Shown here: positions 1-7,589 of the stretch, piece by piece
Layout: every line of letters begins with the position of its first letter
How positions within the stretch are numbered: position 1 is the first letter of the stretch
Source of the DNA: Rhodothermia bacterium
Lineage (GTDB): Bacteria > Bacteroidota > Rhodothermia > Rhodothermales > JABDKH01
Direction of reading: 5' to 3'
Length of the DNA stretch: 13,154 nucleotides
Assembly: GCA_018679295.1 (NCBI GenBank)
Contig: JAHHLP010000436.1
Span: forward strand, 1 to 13,154
Made by a program: the position numbers and the translations under genes
Notes under the pieces: model-generated
Told to the model about the DNA's origin: nothing
The model's input: the letters and a program-made list of their open reading frames with translations, nothing else
Databases searched by the model: none

Positions 1-137
1 GTTTGATCAGCTGAATCATTCTGGACACGTCGGCCTTCGACTCTTCGGCAGGAAGGGTACGGGTGCACTCTGTATCTTGACAAAGGCGCGGGGGTGTGCA
101 TCTTTCGACGCGCTGTTGTTTGACCCGAGGACGGCTG
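1..137. other. Leader region upstream of the acetyltransferase operon; no confident gene
   Basis: No gene can be assigned with confidence here. A plus-strand frame is open from base 2 to base 259, but it runs through the start of the acetyltransferase gene and has no recognisable content. On the minus strand, a frame with coding-like codons leaves the left edge. It has a GTG at 28-26 preceded at good spacing by GAAGG (minus strand), so a divergently transcribed gene may begin here, but only nine codons are visible. A weak promoter-like pair for the plus strand lies at 77-106 and is listed separately. Confidence 0.4.
77..106 (+). promoter_or_regulatory. Candidate promoter for the GNAT-methyltransferase-oxidoreductase operon
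   Basis: TTGACA at 77-82 is a perfect sigma-70 -35 hexamer. Seventeen bases later comes ATCTTT (100-105), a poor -10. In the Bacteroidota format, TTG at 77-79 is followed after 19 bases by CATCTTTC (99-106), which matches TAnnTTTG at four of six fixed positions. The distance to the ATG at 138 is suitable. This is a pattern match only, and the second half is weak. Confidence 0.3.
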
Positions 138-605
138 ATGAGCTATACGATTTGCAGGGCGCATGTCGAGCACCTCGACCTAATGCTGCCGCTATTCGAT
201 GCATACCGCAGGTTTTATGGGAGGACCGATCGCGAAGGCTCCCGCACGTTCCTGCATGATCGGATGCAGAACGATGAGTCCGTCATCCTTCTGGCACTGG
301 ACGACGCATCCGAATCCGGCGCGGGATTCATTCAATTGTATCCGTTGTTTTCGTCGGTGCGAATGAACAGAACGTGGGTGTTGAACGACCTTTACGTTGC
401 CGAGGAGGCACGCCGGAGCGGGATCGCAAGAAGACTGCTCGATGCTGCCGTCAGTTTTGCCCGCAGCGAGTCCGCATCGTATCTCGAACTGGCCACACAG
501 AAGTCCAATGCTGCTGCCCGCCAACTCTATCTGTCGATGGGTTGGAAGTCCGACGACGAGTTCGAGCACTTTACAATGGAACTCGAAAAGCCAGGGAGTC
601 GATGA
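138..605 (+). CDS. GNAT-family N-acetyltransferase
   Basis: A 155-residue single-domain acetyltransferase predicted to move an acetyl group from acetyl-CoA to an amine. The substrate is not known. The acetyl-CoA-binding motif A is clear: strand 'NDLYVAEEARRSGIARRLL' at residues 83-101, with the R-x-x-G-x-A pyrophosphate loop at R92-A97. It is followed by motif B-like 'NAAARQLYLSMGW' at 124-136. Length is normal for a minimal GNAT. An in-frame ATG exists at 96, but the ATG at 138 is preferred: it has GAGG at 127-130, seven bases upstream, and gives the usual GNAT N-terminus. It is the first gene of a plus-strand trio. Its stop codon overlaps the methyltransferase start by four bases (ATGA, 602-605), so the two are probably translationally coupled. 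The family call is firm; the substrate could be a small amine, an amino acid or a protein N-terminus. Confidence 0.92.
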   Translation: MSYTICRAHVEHLDLMLPLFDAYRRFYGRTDREGSRTFLHDRMQNDESVILLALDDASESGAGFIQLYPLFSSVRMNRTWVLNDLYVAEEARRSGIARRLLDAAVSFARSESASYLELATQKSNAAARQLYLSMGWKSDDEFEHFTMELEKPGSR

Positions 606-1333
606 TCCCAGGCCCGGATTTTGCGCGTCGCTACGAAGGGAAGGAGATGATGGACGACCCCGATGCAGCGCCGGAGCTCCTCGAACAGGCGCTTCGTGAG
701 TTGCCCGCAATAAATCGCTGGCTCGGCGGCTACAGCAGTACCCTTCGCGTGTTCGATTCCATCGCAGACGAAACTCCAGCGGCCTTGCGAATTCTCGATG
801 TGGGAACCGGCATCGGCGACTACGCGCGACAGTTCGTCCGATGGGGCATGAGCCGCAAGATTGAGGTGTCGGTTGTGGCGGTCGATTTGAGTGAGAGAAT
901 TGTTGAACACGCTACACGTAAGTCAGAAAAGTGGGAGCCGGACATCGCGAAACGGGTCACCTTTCAGGTTGCGGACGCGCGGTCTCTTCCGTTCGAATCA
1001 GGATCCTTCGACGTGGCCACGGCAGCGCTGTTCTTTCACCATTTGTCCGAGCAGGATGCCGTCATGGTGCTTCGCGAGATGTCGCGTGTGGCACGCATGG
1101 GCGTGATCGTCAACGACATTCATCGAACGGCGATAGCTTACCACGGAATCCGAGCCTTCACGGGAGCGTTCCGTTTTTCACCAATGGTCAGGCATGACGG
1201 GCCACTTTCCGTGAGGCGTGCTTTCAAGAAATCGGAGTTGCTGAAGATAGCATCCGACGCCGGACTTGAGGATTACTCCGTGCGTTGGGAATGGGCTTTC
1301 CGTTGGATTCTCACTGACATTCGGACACCGTGA
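602..1333 (+). CDS. Class I SAM-dependent methyltransferase, type III PKS-associated type
   Basis: A 243-residue predicted soluble methyltransferase using S-adenosylmethionine. Motif I is 'LDVGTGIGD' at residues 65-73. An acidic residue after strand 2 (D95 in 'VAVDLSE') would bind the ribose hydroxyls, and D125 in 'VADARSLPF' fits the adenine-binding loop. The C-terminal half carries 'VNDIHRTAIAYHGIR' (170-184) and 'VRHDGPLSVRRAFKKSEL' (196-213). From general knowledge, this pattern is common in methyltransferases next to an FAD oxidoreductase in type III polyketide synthase clusters. The frame stays open upstream to 374, but the ATG at 602 overlapping the previous stop is the natural start. 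Its own stop overlaps the next gene by four bases (GTGA, 1330-1333). O- versus C-methylation and the acceptor cannot be read from sequence; a quinone or lipid acceptor (UbiE-like) is the main alternative. Confidence 0.9.
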   Translation: MIPGPDFARRYEGKEMMDDPDAAPELLEQALRELPAINRWLGGYSSTLRVFDSIADETPAALRILDVGTGIGDYARQFVRWGMSRKIEVSVVAVDLSERIVEHATRKSEKWEPDIAKRVTFQVADARSLPFESGSFDVATAALFFHHLSEQDAVMVLREMSRVARMGVIVNDIHRTAIAYHGIRAFTGAFRFSPMVRHDGPLSVRRAFKKSELLKIASDAGLEDYSVRWEWAFRWILTDIRTP

Positions 1334-2445
1334 CGTACGATGCGATTATCATTGGAGCTGGCCCCGGTGGCAGCAGTGCAGCGCTCGCCCTGGCCCGAGC
1401 CGGTCTGAAGGTGGCCATTTTTGACGGCGACTCGTTTCCGAGGAACAAGCTGTGTGGAGAGTTTCTCTCCGGGGAGGGTGTTGCCGCGCTGGCGTCATTT
1501 GGCTTGGAGGATCGGCTGGCGTCCGCTGGCGCTCTTCCAATTCGAAGGGTGGTCGTCAGCGGGCCGAGTGGTTGCCGCTACGAAGGCCCAGCGCCGGACG
1601 GTGCGGTGTCGCTCACCCGTTACCGACTCGACGCACTCCTGATCGACGAGGTGCGCGCATCGGGCGCAGACGTCTTTTTGGGAGAAGCTATCCTCGGAGT
1701 CGAAGGAGGCATTGATCGCCAGTTCTCGGCGATGTCTGCTTCAGGAACTGTCAGTGCGCGATCGGTAATCTGTGCTGCAGGTCGGAGCAGCCGAATTGTG
1801 GATCAGCTGCGCGGTGGCCGGTCGAAGCCTGAAGGCGATCGGCTTGTCGCGTTCAAGACGTACTACAAGGGCGATCTCCCGGATAGCCGGGTCGAACTCC
1901 ACGCGTTCCGAGGGGGCTACTGTGGATTGCAGCGCGTTGAGGACCATCGAATCAACGCGTGCTGGGTGACCCGCGCGTCAACACTTCGGGAGTCAGGGGG
2001 CAAGCCGGCGCACATGATCGAGCACACGTTCTCGCAGAATGCCCATCTTCGAGGTCGCCTTAAGAACATGACGGCGTGCTCGGACAATGTTCTGGCCGTC
2101 AGCAACCTCGATTTTCAGCCCAAGACACCGGTTGCAGCGGATACGCTGATGGTAGGAGACAGTGCCGGCATGATTGCACCCATGTGTGGAGACGGTATGT
2201 CGATGGCAATTAGAAGCGGGCTGCTCGCGGGCCGACTCGTGGAGGCATTTGTCGGTGGACAGATTACGGGCGGCGCGTTGCTTGATCGGTACGAGACGGA
2301 GTGGAAGAGGACTTTCTTGCGCCGTCTTTGGCTTGGCGCACTTCTTCATCGCGGCATGGAGCGAACGGTGGCGTGCGAAACCGGGGTTCGAATCTGCCGA
2401 GCCTTTCCAGCAGTAGGTCGATGGTTGACCGCGAACACGCGATAG
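1330..2445 (+). CDS. FAD-dependent oxidoreductase, geranylgeranyl reductase-like family
   Basis: A 371-residue flavoprotein of the geranylgeranyl reductase / PHBH-fold group, whose members reduce isoprenoid double bonds or hydroxylate and oxidise aromatic or polyketide-like substrates. The N-terminal Rossmann loop is 'IIGAGPGGSSAALALARAG' (residues 7-25). 'KLCGEFLSGEGV' (40-51) is the family's conserved Cys-Gly stretch. 'SLTRYRLDALLIDEV' (94-108) is the usual R-x-x-L-D region. The second FAD motif is 'VGDSAGMIAPMCGDGMSMAI' (275-294). Length is typical and no membrane helix is evident. The GTG start at 1330 overlaps the methyltransferase stop by four bases and puts the Rossmann motif at the expected distance from the N-terminus. 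It probably acts on the same molecule as the methyltransferase, as in type III polyketide clusters. A menaquinone or archaeal-type lipid reductase role is possible but less supported. Confidence 0.92.
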   Translation: MTYDAIIIGAGPGGSSAALALARAGLKVAIFDGDSFPRNKLCGEFLSGEGVAALASFGLEDRLASAGALPIRRVVVSGPSGCRYEGPAPDGAVSLTRYRLDALLIDEVRASGADVFLGEAILGVEGGIDRQFSAMSASGTVSARSVICAAGRSSRIVDQLRGGRSKPEGDRLVAFKTYYKGDLPDSRVELHAFRGGYCGLQRVEDHRINACWVTRASTLRESGGKPAHMIEHTFSQNAHLRGRLKNMTACSDNVLAVSNLDFQPKTPVAADTLMVGDSAGMIAPMCGDGMSMAIRSGLLAGRLVEAFVGGQITGGALLDRYETEWKRTFLRRLWLGALLHRGMERTVACETGVRICRAFPAVGRWLTANTR

Positions 2446-2456
2446 GGTGCAGCCTT

Positions 2457-3017
2457 TCAGGCCGCGTCGGGGAGGGTTGGAACTGCAAAAAGACTCTTCA
2501 ACTCGGGCAATAGGACAAGTACGTCCGTGTCGAGAAGCGATCGCCCGTTTACATGAATCGGTATCCTGTGAAGCTCTGCAAGATCCAGGATACGGTGGCT
2601 CACGTGAGAGAAGTCCGGGAAGAGTCCAGGCAGTTCCATCACAATGCCATGGTCACAAACGAGTGCGATAGAGTCGCTGGTAACGTTGACACGGGATACC
2701 TCCGACCACGATACCGTTGCCGGCGACCGTCTGTAGTCGTATCCCATAACCATATGGGGCGACATCTTGATGCACCATACCCGATTCCGGAGCCTGACGA
2801 TGCCGATGGCCGTCCATGCCGCCAGACCAAGAGCTCCGATTGCTACGCCAATGAGCAGCGGTCGGTAAGCGACAACATGTAGCGCCGCAACAGACCACGC
2901 GAGGACACCAACCGAGATTGAGGCAACGATCGATGCCGCACGATTGGTGACCTGCTGTCTGAGGTGCCACTGCACCTGCTCATTATCATATATTTCAATC
3001 CACGGATCCATAGGCAT
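2457..3017 (-). CDS. Small membrane protein with possible PH-like C-terminal domain
   Basis: A 186-residue protein I do not recognise. After a polar N-terminus there are two hydrophobic segments, about residues 28-50 and 53-74, ending in the positive stretch 'RLRNR' (75-79), which suggests a hairpin in the inner membrane. Residues 80-178 look like alternating beta strands with 'VSWSEVSRVNV' (102-112) and 'IVMELPGLFPDF' (125-136). That layout resembles bacterial PH-like domains, where a W-x-x-[IV] strand and a short Asp/Gly turn are common. This is a resemblance, not a firm match. ATG at 3017-3015 is chosen; a second ATG lies two codons inside, and AGG about 12 bases upstream is the only ribosome-site hint. 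The gene converges with the oxidoreductase 11 bases away and diverges from mutS. Codon quality and length support a real gene; no function is assigned. Confidence 0.72.
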   Translation of the reverse strand: MPMDPWIEIYDNEQVQWHLRQQVTNRAASIVASISVGVLAWSVAALHVVAYRPLLIGVAIGALGLAAWTAIGIVRLRNRVWCIKMSPHMVMGYDYRRSPATVSWSEVSRVNVTSDSIALVCDHGIVMELPGLFPDFSHVSHRILDLAELHRIPIHVNGRSLLDTDVLVLLPELKSLFAVPTLPDAA

Positions 3018-3164
3018 GCAGATATTACCTGTTATCGATCCGGTTGGCTAAAGTTCAAGTCAGGCGCTGAATTTTAGAGGGAACGAGGCGCTTGTACCGC
3101 CGTCCCAACAACCCGTAACCTGTCCCCGAAGGTATAGCGAATCACCAGTGGCGACCCCGGCATC
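3018..3164. promoter_or_regulatory. Divergent intergenic region between the membrane orphan and mutS
   Basis: This 147-base gap must hold promoters for both genes. For mutS the best candidate is TTGTAC (3092-3097) with TAACCT 18 bases later (3116-3121), which is weak. TATAGC at 3133-3138 is a second possible -10 without a matching -35. For the minus-strand gene, TTGAAC followed after 18 bases by TAACAG is present and also weak. There is no Shine-Dalgarno sequence before the mutS ATG. No SOS-type operator or strong palindrome was seen. Confidence 0.3.
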
Positions 3165-5816
3165 ATGAGTGCGGAGATAGAGGCCCTAACCGGCGAAGAG
3201 GATACGAAAGCGGCCCGCGGGCAGACGCCCCTGATGCGGCAGTATTATCGCATCAAGGACCGACATCCCGGCGCGCTGCTCCTGTTCAGGATGGGCGATT
3301 TCTACGAGACCTTCGATGACGACGCCGTCAAAGTCAGTCGTATCCTTGGAATAACCCTTACGAAACGGGCCAACGGAAAGGCTTCCGAGGTTCCACTTGC
3401 CGGATTTCCCCACCACGCACTCGACACGTACCTCCCGAAACTGGTGCGTGCCGGCGAGCGCGTAGCTATCTGCGAACAGCTTGAAGAGCCGAGTAAGGCC
3501 AAGAAGATCGTAAAGAGAGACGTCGTGGAAACGGTGACTCCCGGTGTGTCATTCCGTGACCAACTCCTCGATCCGAAGGTCGCGAATTACCTGGGATCGG
3601 TCCACTGGCCGGAGAAATCCGCGAACCTCGTTGGGGTCTCGTTCCTCGATGCGTCGACGGGCGAGTTTGTAGTCGCCGAGGTACCGGAGCATGAGATGCT
3701 GGAGCTTCTCCAGACCAACGCCCCAGCAGAGCTCATCGTGTCGGCACCGCACCGGGATAGAGCACTGTCGCTTCGCGGCGTCGACGCAATGGTAACGCCT
3801 ATCGACGACTGGGTCTTTACATACGACTATTCGCTGGAGACACTGCTCCAGCATTTCGACACCCACTCACTCAAGGGCTTTGGTGTAGAAGACCTCAAGT
3901 ATGGCATTGTCGCTGCAGGCGCCGCCCTCCACTATCTCGCAGAAAGCCAGAAAGGAAAGGTCGGGCAGATTAGAAAGATCGTCCGTCACACCGGTGACGA
4001 GTACATGTTGCTCGACCAGCAAACCCGCAGAAATCTGGAGCTGATCTCACCGATGCAAGGCGGCGACGGAAGCCTGGTCGATATTCTAGATCACACGCGC
4101 ACTCCGATGGGAGGGCGGAGGCTGCGTCAGTGGATGATTCGCCCGCTTCGGTCCGTTGATAGAATCAATCGGCGGCTCGATGCGGTCGGCCGGCTGAGCG
4201 AGGATCGCCGTCGCCTTGAAGTTCTGGCAGAAGAGCTTGAAGGGATTGGTGACCTTGAGAGGCTTGCGGCGAGGGCCTGCACCGGCCGGGCCAATCCGCG
4301 CGACGTTGTCGAGATCAAGCGCTCACTCGGTGTTGTGCCGAAACTGAAGGCCGTACTCAGCGATGAAGAAGATCCGGTGCTGAACAAGATCGGTCGCGAG
4401 CTCGATCCGTGTGATGTGCTGGTCGACCGGATTGCGGCCTGCCTCGAGGAGGCTCCTCCCTTGACCGTTTCTGACGGCGGTCTGATAAAGCGAGGATTCG
4501 ACGAGGAGCTGGATGAACTGCGCGACGTCGCGAAATCGTCGCGCGAGTGGCTGATGCGGCTTCAGAAGAAGGAGGCCGAGGAGACAGGTATCAGCTCGCT
4601 CAAGATCGGTTACAACAAAGTGTTCGGCTACTATCTGGAGGTCACGAACACGCATCGCGACAAGGTGCCCGAGCACTTCATTCGGAAACAGACGCTCGTC
4701 AACGCTGAACGTTACATCACCCCCGAGCTAAAGGAGTTTGAGGAGCGCATTCTGACAGCCGATGAGAAGATCCTTGATATCGAAGCTCGGATCTTCAGGA
4801 ATCTGAGAGATTACGTTGCCGATTTCACGGTCCAGCTCCAGGACAACGCCGCCCATATCGCGGTCCTGGACTGCCTGGCGTCCTTCGCTATCGCCGCCAT
4901 TGAGTTGGGTTATGTGCGGCCAACCGTTGACGACACGCGGGCTCTTGAGATTACCGAAGGTCGGCACCCGGTTGTTGAACGGACGCTACCGCTGGGCGAG
5001 CCGTTCATTCCTAACTCGCTCGATATCGACCCCGACCGCGAACAGATTTTGGTGATCACCGGTCCGAACATGGCGGGGAAAAGCGTCGTCCTCCGGCAGG
5101 TTGGACTCATCGTACTGATGGCGCAGATCGGCTCGTATGTACCCGTGAAGTCGGCACGCGTGGGTATTGTCGATCGGATTTTCACCCGTGTCGGTGCATC
5201 GGATAATCTATCGGCAGGCGAAAGCACTTTTCTGGTCGAGATGAACGAGACCGCGAACATCCTCAACAATGCCACGCGGCGGTCTCTTATCCTTCTGGAT
5301 GAAGTGGGGCGTGGCACTAGCACGTTCGACGGAATGTCTATCGCATGGGCTCTCGTCGAATACCTGCACGACCATGCTGCGGTCGCCGCGCGAACCCTGT
5401 TTGCCACGCACTATCACGAACTCAATGACCTTGCGGAACAGCTGCCGCGTGTGTTCAACTTTAGAATTCAGGTGCAGGAACATGACGGCCGCGTCGTGTT
5501 TCTTCGGAAACTGGTTCCGGGGGGCGCTGATCATTCATATGGTATCGAAGTTGCTCGCATGGCGGGACTGCCGCATTCGTTGATCAATCGGGCCCGCTCA
5601 ATTCTCGCGAGACTCGAAAGTCAGCATTCCGGGCAGGCAATTATTGACGATCGAGGCGAGAAAGTGGATGCCTCGGACGATTTCCAGATGACTCTTTTTG
5701 AATCGGACCCGGTTCTGATGGAAATCAAAGAGGCGCTCGATAAGCTTGATCCTGACCGGATGACGCCGGTGGAGGCTCTGCTGAAGCTCGCCGAATTGAA
5801 AGACCGCGCCCGCTGA
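3165..5816 (+). CDS. mutS: DNA mismatch repair protein MutS
   Basis: A complete 883-residue MutS1, close to the family's usual 850-900. It binds base mismatches and small loops in newly replicated DNA and, using ATP, recruits MutL. The mismatch-recognition domain has the F-x-E wedge in 'GDFYETF' (F46, E48). The clamp/core junction carries 'SLKIGYNKVFGYYLEVT' (from residue 478). The C-terminal ABC-type ATPase has Walker A 'GPNMAGKS' (633-640), Walker B 'LILLDE' ending D712-E713, the signature 'LSAGESTF', and switch His in 'FATHYHEL' (H749). The C-terminus has 'LDPDRMTPVEALLKL', usual for bacterial MutS1 and arguing against MutS2. ATG 3165 gives a normal short N-terminal tail; no Shine-Dalgarno sequence is visible. 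mutL is not adjacent in this window. All key residues are present, so it should be functional. Confidence 0.98.
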   Translation: MSAEIEALTGEEDTKAARGQTPLMRQYYRIKDRHPGALLLFRMGDFYETFDDDAVKVSRILGITLTKRANGKASEVPLAGFPHHALDTYLPKLVRAGERVAICEQLEEPSKAKKIVKRDVVETVTPGVSFRDQLLDPKVANYLGSVHWPEKSANLVGVSFLDASTGEFVVAEVPEHEMLELLQTNAPAELIVSAPHRDRALSLRGVDAMVTPIDDWVFTYDYSLETLLQHFDTHSLKGFGVEDLKYGIVAAGAALHYLAESQKGKVGQIRKIVRHTGDEYMLLDQQTRRNLELISPMQGGDGSLVDILDHTRTPMGGRRLRQWMIRPLRSVDRINRRLDAVGRLSEDRRRLEVLAEELEGIGDLERLAARACTGRANPRDVVEIKRSLGVVPKLKAVLSDEEDPVLNKIGRELDPCDVLVDRIAACLEEAPPLTVSDGGLIKRGFDEELDELRDVAKSSREWLMRLQKKEAEETGISSLKIGYNKVFGYYLEVTNTHRDKVPEHFIRKQTLVNAERYITPELKEFEERILTADEKILDIEARIFRNLRDYVADFTVQLQDNAAHIAVLDCLASFAIAAIELGYVRPTVDDTRALEITEGRHPVVERTLPLGEPFIPNSLDIDPDREQILVITGPNMAGKSVVLRQVGLIVLMAQIGSYVPVKSARVGIVDRIFTRVGASDNLSAGESTFLVEMNETANILNNATRRSLILLDEVGRGTSTFDGMSIAWALVEYLHDHAAVAARTLFATHYHELNDLAEQLPRVFNFRIQVQEHDGRVVFLRKLVPGGADHSYGIEVARMAGLPHSLINRARSILARLESQHSGQAIIDDRGEKVDASDDFQMTLFESDPVLMEIKEALDKLDPDRMTPVEALLKLAELKDRAR

Positions 5817-5864
5817 TTCTGATTTATTCGTGACTCTCCACCGTCAATCCCATTATCCATTGCG

Positions 5865-6410
5865 ATGATATCAGAGTTTCTCGGCGTGAGACCAGAATTC
5901 GATGCGACGAACTTTATCGCGTCGACGGCCTCCGTAGTTGGTGATGTGCGAATCGGCGCTTATTCGAGTATCTGGTTCAATGCAACGGTGCGCGGCGATG
6001 TCAACTGGATCCGGATTGGTGAATGCTCGAATGTGCAGGACAACGCGGTTATCCATGTTACGAATCGTACGGCGCCAACCTCCATTGGCGACTATGTGAC
6101 GATCGGACATTCCGCCGTCGTGCACGGATGCACAGTCAGCGACCGCGTACTCGTCGGGATCGGTTCGGTGATTCTGGATCACGCGGAGGTCGGCAGTGAC
6201 ACCCTCATCGGTGCACGATCGCTGATCACGACGGGTGTCCGCATCCCGCCTCGTTCACTGGTGATGGGATCGCCGGCCAAAGTGGTGCGTGAGCTGACAG
6301 CAGAAGAAGTGGCCACTGTTCGCAAGTATGCCGAGCACTACCTCGAGTATAGCCGAATCTACCGGGGCGTTGACCGGCCTGAGACAAATCCGTTCTATGA
6401 GCGAGGCTGA
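5865..6410 (+). CDS. Gamma-carbonic anhydrase-like hexapeptide-repeat protein (YrdA type)
   Basis: A 181-residue left-handed beta-helix protein. Hexapeptide repeats run from about residue 18 to 140 and a C-terminal helix follows (about 145-175). The three zinc-ligand histidines of gamma-carbonic anhydrase are in place: H64 in 'AVIHVT', and H82 and H87 in 'IGHSAVVHG'. R43, D45, Q58 and D59 match the structural and catalytic positions of archaeal Cam by spacing. The two Cam glutamates linked to proton transfer fall on V46 and N67, as is usual in the short YrdA/CaiE/PaaY-like branch. It may therefore hydrate CO2 poorly or act as a metal-binding trimer of unknown role. It starts 48 bases after mutS on the same strand and may be co-transcribed. 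The ATG at 5865 has no Shine-Dalgarno sequence. The fold is certain; the activity is inference. Confidence 0.9.
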   Translation: MISEFLGVRPEFDATNFIASTASVVGDVRIGAYSSIWFNATVRGDVNWIRIGECSNVQDNAVIHVTNRTAPTSIGDYVTIGHSAVVHGCTVSDRVLVGIGSVILDHAEVGSDTLIGARSLITTGVRIPPRSLVMGSPAKVVRELTAEEVATVRKYAEHYLEYSRIYRGVDRPETNPFYERG

Positions 6411-6419
6411 ATGCGCCGG

Positions 6420-6440
6420 GTGGTGCGTGCCTGGCACCGC
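6420..6440. terminator. Possible hairpin between convergent genes
   Basis: The 83-base gap between the converging carbonic anhydrase-like gene and the glycosyltransferase contains an inverted repeat: GGTGC (6422-6426) pairs with GCACC (6434-6438) around a seven-base loop, and two more pairs, one a wobble, extend it. The inner bases also form the palindrome GTGCCTGGCAC. There is no T-run on either side, so it does not meet the rule for intrinsic termination. Nothing else is evident in the gap. Confidence 0.22.
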
Positions 6441-6493
6441 GTCTAACCTTCCCTCACGTCGGGCATCGATCGGGTCAGTGCCAATCAGTCGCT

Positions 6494-7582
6494 TTAGTAG
6501 GTCTTGCCTCTCCAGTCCACGCCGGGTCTTATGAGCAGTACTACCGGCATGGCGACGATGTAGGTGAACTTCAGCATCTCGAACGCTGGAAGTCCTAACC
6601 AGGGCACTTTCACTGCTATTCGCCAGCCCGTAGTGGCAAGGACAATCGCATCTGCGCAGACGATTGCTGCGAGAAACTGCGCGCCTGTGAACGGTTCATA
6701 CAGAAGGAGCGCAAGCGCACAGGCATGCGACGCCCACACTACCATGTAGAGTAGCTTCACCCACCATGCCGCGTCAAGTCCACCCCGAGCCCACCGCTTG
6801 CGCTGCTCAAATACGGAGGCAAGATTGCTTTCCGGCGCGGTGTAGTTGACCAGTCTGGGCTCGAGGAGCAGCCGTGACCTGCCGGCCGGCAACTGATTGG
6901 CGGCGCGGAAAAGCGCGTAATCCTCCGTGGCTGTTTCGGTGAAACGATCGAATCCGCCGACAGCATCATACACCTCCCGGCGGATCGCCATGTTATTACC
7001 CATTCCGGTTATCGGTAGTCCGACCGCAGAAAAGGCGCCAGCTACTCCGAACAAGTTCAGCCAGTCGAGTCTCTGTGCCTTTTCAATCCAGGTGCCACCG
7101 GTTACGACCGTGGGTCCGCAAAGCACATCCGAGTTTGTCTCCAATAGCCGCTGAGATATAGCCTCGAGCCACCCCTTGGGTGGCGTGCAGTCCGCATCTG
7201 TGGTGACGATGATGTCGGATTCGAGAAGCGAGATCCCGTGCGCCAGCGCCGCCGCTTTTCCTCGGCTTCCGTCTTTGCTGGACGTCACCAGGAAACGCTT
7301 GTCGTTCGCTGCGAATGTCCTGGCAACAGAGACCGTACCGTCTTCGGAATGATCGTCGACGACCACGAAGCGGAGACTGCGGAACGTGTGCTCCTGCCGC
7401 TTCAGGGCGGCTAGACAAGTCGGTAGCGCATCCTCCTCGTTTCGAGCCGCGACGACGACAACGACAGAGTGGGAGGCGAGTGACTTCGTTGGTCGAGAAC
7501 GTTGGCCTCCTGCGACAACTGCCGCGGCACCCACGGCGATGAGGCAGTAGGCAGAGACGATAATTAACACGAGGCTGGCCAT
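6494..7582 (-). CDS. Membrane-anchored family 2 glycosyltransferase (downstream copy)
   Basis: A 362-residue inner-membrane glycosyltransferase expected to use a nucleotide-sugar on the cytosolic side. An N-terminal helix (about 3-25) precedes the GT-A domain, which has 'VVVVAARNEED' (about 41-51), 'VVDDHSEDGT' (D76-D77), the metal-binding DxD in 'TTDADC' (D129, D131), the acceptor-site motif 'TEDYAL' (catalytic-base candidate D221) and Q-x-x-R-W as 'QRKRW' (260-264). Two or three C-terminal helices and a 'VDWRGKTY' tail close the protein. Q-x-x-R-W occurs in processive synthases such as cellulose, chitin and PNAG synthases, but also in non-processive lipid GTs. ATG 7582-7580 is used; a GTG one codon earlier is possible. 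It is the last gene of the four-gene minus-strand cassette, about seven bases after the deacetylase stop. The sugar and acceptor are unknown. Confidence 0.93.
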   Translation of the reverse strand: MASLVLIIVSAYCLIAVGAAAVVAGGQRSRPTKSLASHSVVVVVAARNEEDALPTCLAALKRQEHTFRSLRFVVVDDHSEDGTVSVARTFAANDKRFLVTSSKDGSRGKAAALAHGISLLESDIIVTTDADCTPPKGWLEAISQRLLETNSDVLCGPTVVTGGTWIEKAQRLDWLNLFGVAGAFSAVGLPITGMGNNMAIRREVYDAVGGFDRFTETATEDYALFRAANQLPAGRSRLLLEPRLVNYTAPESNLASVFEQRKRWARGGLDAAWWVKLLYMVVWASHACALALLLYEPFTGAQFLAAIVCADAIVLATTGWRIAVKVPWLGLPAFEMLKFTYIVAMPVVLLIRPGVDWRGKTY

Positions 7583-7589
7583 CACGTAT

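Noticed and set aside
2..259. Plus-strand frame open from the left edge as the end of an upstream gene
   Set aside because: It would overlap the first 40 codons of the acetyltransferase, which has a good ribosome site. No motif is visible in it.
2446..2465. Terminator hairpin at the junction of the oxidoreductase and the membrane orphan
   Set aside because: Only a four-base stem (GCCT/AGGC) with a three-base loop is present. It overlaps the orphan's coding end and has no T-run.
4910..5407. 165-residue minus-strand frame inside mutS
   Set aside because: It is antisense to the MutS ATPase domain. It is Arg/Ser/Thr-rich, as expected for the complement of GC-rich coding DNA.
6431..6440. Strong intrinsic terminator between the convergent genes
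   Set aside because: The hairpin there is short and no T-run follows on either strand, so it is listed only as a weak candidate.
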